From NCBI GenBank assembly GCA_023433585.1, contig JAEZCL010000319.1:1-20952 (forward strand): a stretch of 20,952 nucleotides of DNA, in the 5' to 3' direction. The notes beneath the pieces are model-generated. The model saw nothing but the letters and a program-made list of their open reading frames with translations. It did not search any database and had not been told where the DNA came from. The DNA is from Pseudomonadota bacterium. GTDB lineage: Bacteria > Pseudomonadota > Alphaproteobacteria > Caulobacterales > Caulobacteraceae. How positions within the stretch are numbered: the first letter of the stretch is position 1; each line of letters starts with the position of its first letter. The translations under genes and the position numbers were made by a program. Positions 15,975 through 20,952 of the stretch are shown here, in pieces.

Positions 15975-16126
15975 TCGTCGTCACAATGACTCAACTGCGA
16001 CGGCAGTTTCACGAACTGGTCAGGCGCGCCGAGCAGGGCGAGATATTCGTGATTACCAACCGGGGTCGTGAGTGCGCGGAACTCAGAGCCGCGAAAGAAT
16101 TGGCTATCCCTCACCCAGGCACCTGA
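15971..16126 (+). CDS. Short Phd/YefM antitoxin-like protein, probably C-terminally truncated
   Basis: A 51-residue ORF that starts by ATGA overlap with the MaoC gene, with AGGTGG upstream. The segment TMTQLRRQFHELVRRAEQGE then FVITNRGRECAEL matches the N-terminal DNA-binding and dimer core of Phd/YefM antitoxins, where a typical form is ATEARxNLSELLxRVxxGE...VITRRGxPVAxL. After residue 38 the match ends and only RAAKELAIPHPGT follows, so the C-terminal toxin-neutralising tail is absent. No toxin gene (Doc, YoeB or PIN type) is downstream; the antisense oxidoreductase gene overlaps its last 23 bp. Seventeen of 51 codons end in A or T, including AGA, ATA and CGA, unlike all its neighbours. It may be a relic of acquired DNA or a small repressor of this operon. 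Translation is not proven. Confidence 0.65.
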   Translation: MIVVTMTQLRRQFHELVRRAEQGEIFVITNRGRECAELRAAKELAIPHPGT

Positions 16127-17042
16127 GCGCCACATCCAGGTTCTTCAGGCCATCGCGGCCGGTGACGGCGGGGGGCTCGCCGGTGCGGATGGCGTGGATG
16201 AAGCCTTCCAGCTCTTTCTTCAGCGGCTCGGCCGGCCAGCTGTTCAGCGTGCGGGTGGAATAGGAGCCGTCGGCCTGCTGGCCGAAATATTCGGTCACCT
16301 GGCGGGTGATGAGGTCCGCGACCACGAACTTGCCGCGCGTGGCGACCTGCAAGGTGCGGGTCTTGTAGGGGGTCAGCCAGTTGGTGGTGATGTGGGCGAT
16401 GACCCCGTTCTCAAGCCGGAATTGCAGCAGGGCCGTGTCCTCGCGCTCGGCGCGGGTGCGCGCCAGTTGCGGCTGAACCTCGGTGATCTCGGATCCGGTC
16501 AGGTGGCGGATGATGTCGATGTCATGCACCGCCAAGTCGATGACCACGCCCACTTCGCCCATGCGCGGCGGGAAGGGGCCGACGCGGGTGATCTGGATGG
16601 AGATGACGTCCTCGTCGGCGATGGCGCGGCGCACCGTCTCTACCGCCGGGTTGAAGCGCTCCACATGGCCGACCATCAAAACCCGCCCGTTGGCCTCGGC
16701 CGCGTCGATCAGGCGCTGGGCGTCCTCAAGCGTCGGGGCGATGGGCTTCTCCACCAGCACATGGACGCCGCGCTCCAGCAGCGCCACGCCCAGATCGGCG
16801 TGAAAACGGTTGGGCGTGGCCACCACCGCGCAGTCCAGCCCGGCGCCCACGAAGGCTTCAGCGGTCGTCACCGCCTTCGCGCCGTAGAGGTCGGCCACGC
16901 CCTGGGCCGTCACCGCGTCGGGATCGAACACGGCGGTCAGGTCCACATCGCGCAGTTCAGACAGGACGCGGGCGTGGTTGCGGCCCATCACGCCGACGCC
17001 GGCCACGCCGGCCTTCAGGGTCTGGGGTGCGGACTGGGGCAT
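16104..17042 (-). CDS. Gfo/Idh/MocA family NAD(P)-dependent oxidoreductase, sugar-nucleotide type
   Basis: A 312-residue protein with an N-terminal Rossmann fold (AGVAGVGVMGRNHARVL, residues 11-27), the EKP motif in HVLVEKPIAP (about 93-102), and VGHVERFNPAV (about 123-133). The second domain has DLAVHDIDIIRHL, where the HD pair is typical for catalysis, and ITTNWLTPYKTRTL. It resembles the WlbA/UDP-N-acetyl sugar 3-dehydrogenase branch rather than inositol or glucose-fructose enzymes; that assignment is inference. ATG at 17042 was chosen because the Rossmann strand begins soon after; the extra 33 codons up to 17141 would be promoter DNA. It is divergent from manC, supporting a role in surface polysaccharide precursors. 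Confidence 0.88.
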   Translation of the reverse strand: MPQSAPQTLKAGVAGVGVMGRNHARVLSELRDVDLTAVFDPDAVTAQGVADLYGAKAVTTAEAFVGAGLDCAVVATPNRFHADLGVALLERGVHVLVEKPIAPTLEDAQRLIDAAEANGRVLMVGHVERFNPAVETVRRAIADEDVISIQITRVGPFPPRMGEVGVVIDLAVHDIDIIRHLTGSEITEVQPQLARTRAEREDTALLQFRLENGVIAHITTNWLTPYKTRTLQVATRGKFVVADLITRQVTEYFGQQADGSYSTRTLNSWPAEPLKKELEGFIHAIRTGEPPAVTGRDGLKNLDVALRCLGEG

Positions 17043-17195
17043 GATCGGGCCTGTGCGGCTGAAAGGTCCGCGCGTCCTAACAAGCGCGCGGGCCGCGCGC
17101 CATGCCGCGCCGCTCAACTCCGGTTGCGGCTTGCTACGCATTAACCTTTTTTTCTAGGGTGCCGGCCGGGGGAAACGAGAGGGGGGGGCTTCAGG
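17043..17195. promoter_or_regulatory. Divergent promoter region between the Gfo/Idh gene and manC, with G8 and T7 tracts
   Basis: The 153-bp gap holds a perfect hairpin GCGCGCG-GGC-CGCGCGC (17084-17100), a TTAACC (17141-17146) followed directly by seven T (17147-17153), and a run of eight G (17181-17188). The G run ends seven bases before the manC ATG, overlapping its ribosome-binding region. No confident -35/-10 pair is visible. Confidence 0.5.
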
Positions 17196-18350
17196 ATGAA
17201 CGACGGCGTCCTGCCGGTGATCCTGTGCGGCGGATCGGGCTCGCGCCTGTGGCCGCTGTCCACCGCCGAACGGCCCAAGCCGTTCCACTCCATCGACGGC
17301 GAGGAGACCCTGCTTCAGGCGACCGCGCGGCGGTTCGCGCCCGCGCCCGCCGCGCCCTTCCTGGCCCCGATCGTGGTGTGCGCGGCGGCTCACGAGACCC
17401 TGGTGCGGACCCAGCTTCGCCGCATCGGCGTGCGCCCCGGCCTGGTTCTGATCGAACCCGAGCCCGGCGGCACCGCTCTGGCCGTCGCCTGCGCCGTCAG
17501 GGCGGCGAACGAGATCGCGCCCGGCGCGCCCGTGCTGATCGCCCCGGCCGATCATCGCATCGAGGCGGCCCAGGCGTTCCGCGCCGCCGTCATGGCCGCC
17601 GCCGAGGGCGCGGGCGACGACATCGTCCTGTTCTCCGCGCCGCCGAAGTCGCCGGAGACAGGCTATGGCTATGTTCACGGCGCCTCCGGCCCGCCGGACG
17701 GCCTGAGACGCATCGACCGCTTTGTCGAAAAGCCGGAACGCGAGACCGCCCGGACCATGCTGGACGAGGGCGGCTGGGGCTGGAACATGGGCCTGTTCCT
17801 GGGCCGGGCCGATGTGTTCGCCGATCAGATCGCGCGCCATGCGCCGGATGTGGCCGCGCGGGCTGACGCGGCCTGGGCCGGCGCACAGCGGCGCGGATCG
17901 CGTGTGCGCCTGGCCGCCACGGCCGGCCGGGTCGTCTCACTGGACCGGGCGGTGATCGAGCACAGCGGCCGGCTGGCCATGATCGCCTGCGATGTGGGCT
18001 GGCGCGACATGGGCTGCTGGAACGCCCTGTGGTCCGCCTCGGGCCGGGATAGAGCCGAAAACCACCTGAAGGGGCCGGCCAGGGCGGTAGATTCCTCGGG
18101 CTGCCTGGTGTGGAGCGCGGGCCTGCCGGTGGCGGTGATCGGCATGGAGGACGTGGTGGTGGTCTCGACGCCCTCGGGCGTCCTGGTCATGCCCCGCACC
18201 CGGGCCCAGGAGGTGGGCGCGGTGTCCGACGCGCTGGCGGGCGCCGCCGCGACGTTTCGGGTCTTTAATTCCGACGCCGATGAATTAGGGTCAGGCGTGG
18301 AACAGGGAGCGCCCCATGACCTTCGCCGACCGTCGCTGGATATCGGATGA
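17196..18350 (+). CDS. manC: Mannose-1-phosphate guanylyltransferase
   Basis: The enzyme makes GDP-mannose from mannose-1-phosphate and GTP for exopolysaccharide, O-antigen or other mannosylated/fucosylated glycans. The nucleotidyltransferase signature GGSGSRLWPLSTAERPKPF spans residues 12-30. APADHRIE (116-123), TGYGYV (155-160), FVEKP (176-180) and WNMGLF (196-201) follow in the family order. With 384 residues there is only the transferase domain plus a left-handed helix region. The C-terminal phosphomannose isomerase cupin of bifunctional ManC/AlgA (about 470 residues) is missing, so the isomerase must be encoded elsewhere. The last 30 or so residues are non-family and read 35 bp into the next gene. 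The start at ATG 17196 sits just after a G8 tract. Confidence 0.92.
   Translation: MNDGVLPVILCGGSGSRLWPLSTAERPKPFHSIDGEETLLQATARRFAPAPAAPFLAPIVVCAAAHETLVRTQLRRIGVRPGLVLIEPEPGGTALAVACAVRAANEIAPGAPVLIAPADHRIEAAQAFRAAVMAAAEGAGDDIVLFSAPPKSPETGYGYVHGASGPPDGLRRIDRFVEKPERETARTMLDEGGWGWNMGLFLGRADVFADQIARHAPDVAARADAAWAGAQRRGSRVRLAATAGRVVSLDRAVIEHSGRLAMIACDVGWRDMGCWNALWSASGRDRAENHLKGPARAVDSSGCLVWSAGLPVAVIGMEDVVVVSTPSGVLVMPRTRAQEVGAVSDALAGAAATFRVFNSDADELGSGVEQGAPHDLRRPSLDIG
18266..18287. promoter_or_regulatory. AT-rich inverted repeat before the alpha/beta hydrolase gene
   Basis: TAATTC (18266-18271) and GAATTA (18282-18287) form perfect 6-bp arms 10 bp apart, in an unusually AT-rich island inside the manC 3' end, about 30 bp before the hydrolase ATG. 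It may be an operator or part of an internal promoter. Confidence 0.25.
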
Positions 18351-19182
18351 ACTGACCCTCTACGCTCGCGACTATCCGGGCGGGGACGGCCCGGCCCGCC
18401 TGCCCGTGATCGCCATCCACGGCCTGACTCGCAACAGCGCCGATTTCCACGGGATCGCCCCGGTCATCGCCGCCACGGGACGGCGGGTGCTGGCGGTGGA
18501 CGTGCGCGGGCGGGGCCGGTCGGAGCGCGCCGCTGACTCCATGACCTATCAGCCGCCGGTCTATGCGCGCGACGTTCTGGCCCTGATGGATCAGGCGGGC
18601 CTCGGCCGCGCGGTGTTCCTGGGAACCTCCATGGGCGGGCTCATCACCATGGCCCTGACGGCCCTGGCGCCCGAGCGGGTGGCCGCCGCCATCCTCAACG
18701 ACATCGGGCCGGAGGTGGCGCCCGAGGGTCTGGCCCGCATCGCCGCCTACACCGGCCAGAAGGTCGAGATCCGCTCCTGGAGCGACGCGGCCGACTATGT
18801 CCGGCGCACCAACGGCGTGGCCTTTCCCCATTACGGTCCCGACGACTGGGCGGCGTTCGCCCGACGCGTCTTCCGCGAGGGGCCGGACGGCGTTCCGGCG
18901 CTGGACTATGATCCGGACATCGCCGCCCCCATCCGCGCGGCCGGAAAGGACGCCCTGGTCCCGGACCTGTGGCCCGCGTTCAGGAATCTGGCCGAGGGGC
19001 GGCCGCTGCTGCTGGTGCGCGGCGCGACCTCAGACCTGCTCAGCGCCGACATCGCCGGACGCATGACGGCGGCCGCGCCCCACATGGGCTTCGTCGAGGT
19101 GCCCGGCGTCGGCCACGCCCCCATGCTGGACGAGCCCCCGGCCCGTGCCGCGATCCTCGAATTCCTGACAACGGCCGGGTGA
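18316..19182 (+). CDS. Alpha/beta hydrolase
   Basis: A 288-residue cytosolic hydrolase. The oxyanion-side HGLTRNS is at 35-41, RGRGRSE at 64-70, and the nucleophile elbow GTSMGG at 103-108 with S105. The acid is probably D240 in LLVRGATSDLLS and the histidine H267 in GVGHAPMLDEP, so the triad is complete. The cap domain between about 130 and 215 is rich in Trp and Asp. Relatives include esterases, lactonases and meta-cleavage product hydrolases; the substrate is unknown. AGGGAG seven bases before ATG 18316 supports the start even though it lies inside the manC reading frame (35-bp overlap). Coupled transcription with manC is likely, but a functional link is not evident. Confidence 0.92.
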   Translation: MTFADRRWISDELTLYARDYPGGDGPARLPVIAIHGLTRNSADFHGIAPVIAATGRRVLAVDVRGRGRSERAADSMTYQPPVYARDVLALMDQAGLGRAVFLGTSMGGLITMALTALAPERVAAAILNDIGPEVAPEGLARIAAYTGQKVEIRSWSDAADYVRRTNGVAFPHYGPDDWAAFARRVFREGPDGVPALDYDPDIAAPIRAAGKDALVPDLWPAFRNLAEGRPLLLVRGATSDLLSADIAGRMTAAAPHMGFVEVPGVGHAPMLDEPPARAAILEFLTTAG

Positions 19183-19260
19183 AGCCGCGCACAAAGGCTT
19201 GACCGACCGCCGCGCCCTGCCCCACGCTCGCCACGGCTCAGCTCAAGAAGGAGGCCGTCA

Positions 19261-19434
19261 GTGCACAAGTTCGAGATCTACAAGGACAAGGCCGGCGAAT
19301 ACCGGGTCCGCTTCAAGTATAATTCCGAAGTCATGTTCTCCACCGAGGGCTATTCCTCCAAGGCGTCGGCCCTGAACGCCATCGAATCCATCAAGAAGAA
19401 CGGCCCGGGCGCGCCGATCGAAGACAACAGCTGA
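19261..19434 (+). CDS. YegP-like DUF1508 (UPF0339) small protein
   Basis: A 57-residue protein starting at GTG 19261, preceded by a perfect ribosome site AAGGAGG (19248-19254) at six bases. The sequence MHKFEIYKDKAGEYRVRFKY, then the GYSSKASALNAIESIKKN helix and GAPIEDNS, matches one DUF1508 repeat: beta strands followed by a helix. E. coli YegP has two such repeats; single-repeat forms are common in proteobacteria. The function is not known. It is small enough to be missed by ORF length cut-offs. It follows the hydrolase gene by 78 bp and is followed by a strong hairpin, so it probably forms its own short transcript or the end of the manC-hydrolase one. Confidence 0.92.
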   Translation: MHKFEIYKDKAGEYRVRFKYNSEVMFSTEGYSSKASALNAIESIKKNGPGAPIEDNS

Positions 19435-19443
19435 CCACCGACT

Positions 19444-19469
19444 CGGCGCGGCCCGCTGTGGCCGCGCCG
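19444..19469. terminator. Hairpin between the converging DUF1508 and GST genes
   Basis: CGGCGCGGCC (19444-19453) pairs perfectly with GGCCGCGCCG (19460-19469), a 10-bp stem with a 6-nt loop. It lies 10 bp after the DUF1508 stop and 12 bp after the GST stop on the other strand. No real T-run follows on either side, so it is a bidirectional RNA-end hairpin rather than a textbook intrinsic terminator. Confidence 0.55.
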
Positions 19470-19481
19470 GTCACGGCCGTT

Positions 19482-20180
19482 TCAGGCCGCCGGAATCTCC
19501 AGCCCGCGCTGGACCGCCGGTCGCGCCAAGCCCCGTTCCAGCCAGGCAGCCACGCGGGGAAAGTCATCAAAGCCGACCAGTTCGCGCGCCTCATAGAAAC
19601 CGATCAGGTTGCGCACCCAGCCCAGGGTCGCCACGTCGGCGATGGAATAGTCCCCCATGATCCAGTCGCGCCCATCCAGGCGCTTGTCCAGCACGCCCAG
19701 CAGACGACGGGATTCCGCTACGTAGCGGTCCCGCGGCCGCTTGTCCTCGATCTCTTTACCCTTGAATCTGTGGAAGAAGCCCACCTGGCCGAACATCGGG
19801 CCGACGGCGGCCATCTGGAACATGACCCACTGCAGGGTCTCGTAGCGCCCCGCCGCGTCCGCCGGGATCAGCTTGCCGGTCTTTTCCGCGAGATAGACCA
19901 GGATGGCCCCGGATTCGAACAGAGCCAGCGACCTGCCGCCCGGCCCGTCGGGGTCGATGATGGCGGGAATCTTGCCGTTGGGGTTCAGCGACAGGAACTC
20001 GGGCGTCCAGGTCTCGTCCGCGCCGATGTCAATCCGGTGCGCCTCATAGGGCAGGCCGATCTCCTCCAGCATGATGGAGACCTTCACCCCGTTGGGCGTG
20101 TTCAGCGAATAGAGCTGCAGCCGGTCGGGATGGGCGGCGGGCCAGCGGCGGGTGATCGGAAAGGCGGACAGGTCGGACAT
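19482..20180 (-). CDS. Glutathione S-transferase family protein, Nu-class (YghU/YfcG-like)
   Basis: A 232-residue cytosolic thioredoxin-fold GST. The N-terminal domain has LYSLNTPNGVKVSIMLEE, with the NTPNG loop at 27-31 characteristic of the Nu class, whose members reduce disulfides and peroxides with two glutathiones. The cis-proline is in GKIPAIID, and the glutathione-binding FES is at 88-90. The all-helical C-terminal domain contains MFGQVGFFHRF and GDYSIADVATLGWVRN (N-capping box). AGGAG seven bases before ATG at 20180 supports the start; the longer reading to 20315 would overlap rimM. It lies 70 bp downstream of rimM on the same strand, in the place where trmD is often found. Confidence 0.94.
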   Translation of the reverse strand: MSDLSAFPITRRWPAAHPDRLQLYSLNTPNGVKVSIMLEEIGLPYEAHRIDIGADETWTPEFLSLNPNGKIPAIIDPDGPGGRSLALFESGAILVYLAEKTGKLIPADAAGRYETLQWVMFQMAAVGPMFGQVGFFHRFKGKEIEDKRPRDRYVAESRRLLGVLDKRLDGRDWIMGDYSIADVATLGWVRNLIGFYEARELVGFDDFPRVAAWLERGLARPAVQRGLEIPAA

Positions 20181-20250
20181 GGAGAGGCTCCTGTAGCGGG
20201 ACGCCTCATGTCGGAAGCCCTGAGACGAACCGCAACCGCCTCGGATGCGG

Positions 20251-20781
20251 TCAGTCGGGCTCGCGCTCGCCCACCTCGGCTGGACGCACCGCCAGGATCC
20301 AGCCCTCGGCGACATGCAGCTCCGGCGCCGCCTCGCGGGTGAAAGGCAGGTACCAGGTCGGGCCGCCGCCGGCCGGGGCGATCTCCAGCATGTCCGAGGC
20401 GCCGAAATTCTGCACGGATCTGATCCGCCCCAGAACCAGGCCTTGCGGATCGCGCGCCTCGAGCCCGATCAGATCGGCGACATAGACCTCGTCCTCGTCC
20501 GGCTCGGGGAAGCGGTCGCGCGGGACGAACAGTTTCAGCCCGCGCAGGGCGTCCGCCTCTTCCTTGGTCTCGATCTCTCGCGCCCGGCCGATCACCGCCC
20601 CCTTGACCGCCCGCGCCGACGTCAGGGTCAGGGCGACGGTCCCGTCCGCGCGCAACAGCGGTCCATAGGCCGTCAGCGCCAGGGGATCGGCGGTGAAGGC
20701 GGTCACCCGCACCTCGCCGCGCACCCCGAAGCCCCCGGCCGTCTGGCCCACGAGAATGAGTTTCGGTCCAGATTCAGCCAC
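20251..20781 (-). CDS. rimM: Ribosome maturation factor RimM
   Basis: RimM binds ribosomal protein S19 and helps assembly of the 30S head. The 176-residue protein has the N-terminal beta-barrel with LVGQTAGGFGVRGEVRV (10-26) and the KLFVPRDRFPEPDEDEVY linker. The C-terminal PRC-barrel begins at ADLIGLEA and ends with YLPFTREA and GWILAVRP. GTG at 20781 is preceded by AGGAGG at seven bases, which settles the start. The frame remains open to 20937, but that extension is translated hairpin repeat. Downstream on the same strand is a GST gene, not trmD. A weak hairpin with arms ACCGC and GCGGT lies across the stop codon (20235-20251). Confidence 0.95.
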   Translation of the reverse strand: MAESGPKLILVGQTAGGFGVRGEVRVTAFTADPLALTAYGPLLRADGTVALTLTSARAVKGAVIGRAREIETKEEADALRGLKLFVPRDRFPEPDEDEVYVADLIGLEARDPQGLVLGRIRSVQNFGASDMLEIAPAGGGPTWYLPFTREAAPELHVAEGWILAVRPAEVGEREPD

Positions 20782-20800
20782 CGTGACGCCTCCTGCCCTC

Positions 20801-20940
20801 GTCCCTCTCCCGGTGGGAGAGGGCTGCGCGCAGCGGGGAGCGAAAGCAAACTGCTCCTTCGCGCGCAGGGTGAGGGTCGGGTGCGTTCTGCCGAACCACC
20901 GAACCCTCATCCCCCACGCCAGAACCGGATCGCGCACCCG
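20801..20940. repeat. Cluster of hairpins resembling a dispersed intergenic palindromic repeat
   Basis: Three stems follow each other. CCCTCTCCC (20803-20811) pairs with GGGAGAGGG (20815-20823). CTGCGCGC (20824-20831) pairs with GCGCGCAG (20861-20868), with an inner GGAGC/GCTCC. CGGGTGCG (20878-20885) pairs with CGCACCCG (20933-20940), with inner TTCTG/CAGAA. TGAGGGT (20871-20877) can also pair with ACCCTCA (20903-20909). The CCCTCTCCC-loop-GGGAGAGGG plus GTGAGGG layout resembles REP/MITE-like elements scattered in many GC-rich proteobacteria. There is no second copy in this window. It lies directly upstream of rimM. Confidence 0.6.
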
Positions 20941-20952
20941 CTCCGGGGCGCG

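Noticed and set aside
15971..16126. Complete toxin-antitoxin module
   Set aside because: No ORF resembling Doc, YoeB, RelE or a PIN nuclease is present on either side; downstream DNA belongs to the antisense Gfo/Idh gene.
20782..20937. N-terminal extension of RimM
   Set aside because: It translates the hairpin repeat, and AGGAGG upstream of GTG 20781 defines the start.

Overview
The window is about 21 kb of very GC-rich DNA, roughly 70% judged by eye. Almost every third codon position is G or C, genes are packed with 4-base start/stop overlaps, and there is no gap over 300 bases. The gene content (OmpA-type protein with a Pro-rich linker, Kup, DUF6481, YegP-like DUF1508, WecG/TagA glycosyltransferase, ManC) and TTAACC motifs upstream of envelope genes suggest an alphaproteobacterium. 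Caulobacterales, and Brevundimonas in particular, is my best guess; this is inference and no rRNA gene is present to settle it.

Layout. 1-500: 3' end of an OmpA-family gene and its intrinsic terminator. 536-2786: a divergent pair for surface polysaccharide, a WecG/TagA glycosyltransferase and UDP-glucose dehydrogenase (ugd), around a 14-bp palindrome. 2790-4567: a cupin gene coupled to an MFS exporter by a GTGA overlap. 4609-5760: dapE (lysine/peptidoglycan precursor). 5789-9039: kup followed by rsmB, whose probable TTG start overlaps the kup stop. 9205-10520: an Rrf2 regulator coupled to a short-chain dehydrogenase. 10484-11762: a pirin and a small charged DUF6481 protein. 11889-14465: glpK followed by an ACAD10/11-type kinase. 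14512-16126: a PLP threonine/serine dehydratase, a MaoC hydratase and a short Phd/YefM antitoxin-like ORF, each joined to the next by ATGA. 16104-18350: a Gfo/Idh sugar-nucleotide oxidoreductase divergent from a mannose-1-phosphate guanylyltransferase. 18316-19434: an alpha/beta hydrolase and a 57-residue YegP-like protein. 19482-20781: a Nu-class-like glutathione transferase and rimM. 20801-20940: a cluster of hairpins that looks like a dispersed intergenic repeat.

Together this is mainly chromosomal housekeeping. The recurring theme is nucleotide-sugar and envelope polysaccharide supply (ugd, WecG-like transferase, ManC, Gfo/Idh), with a glycerol/acyl group (glpK plus kinase) and several metabolic genes of uncertain substrate.

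I found no phage, IS element, CRISPR array, secretion system or recognisable defence island. The points most worth a second look are the antitoxin-like ORF without a toxin and with foreign-looking codon use, the G8 tract just upstream of the manC start, several compact inverted repeats in divergent promoters, the glpK-kinase pairing, and the hairpin repeat upstream of rimM.
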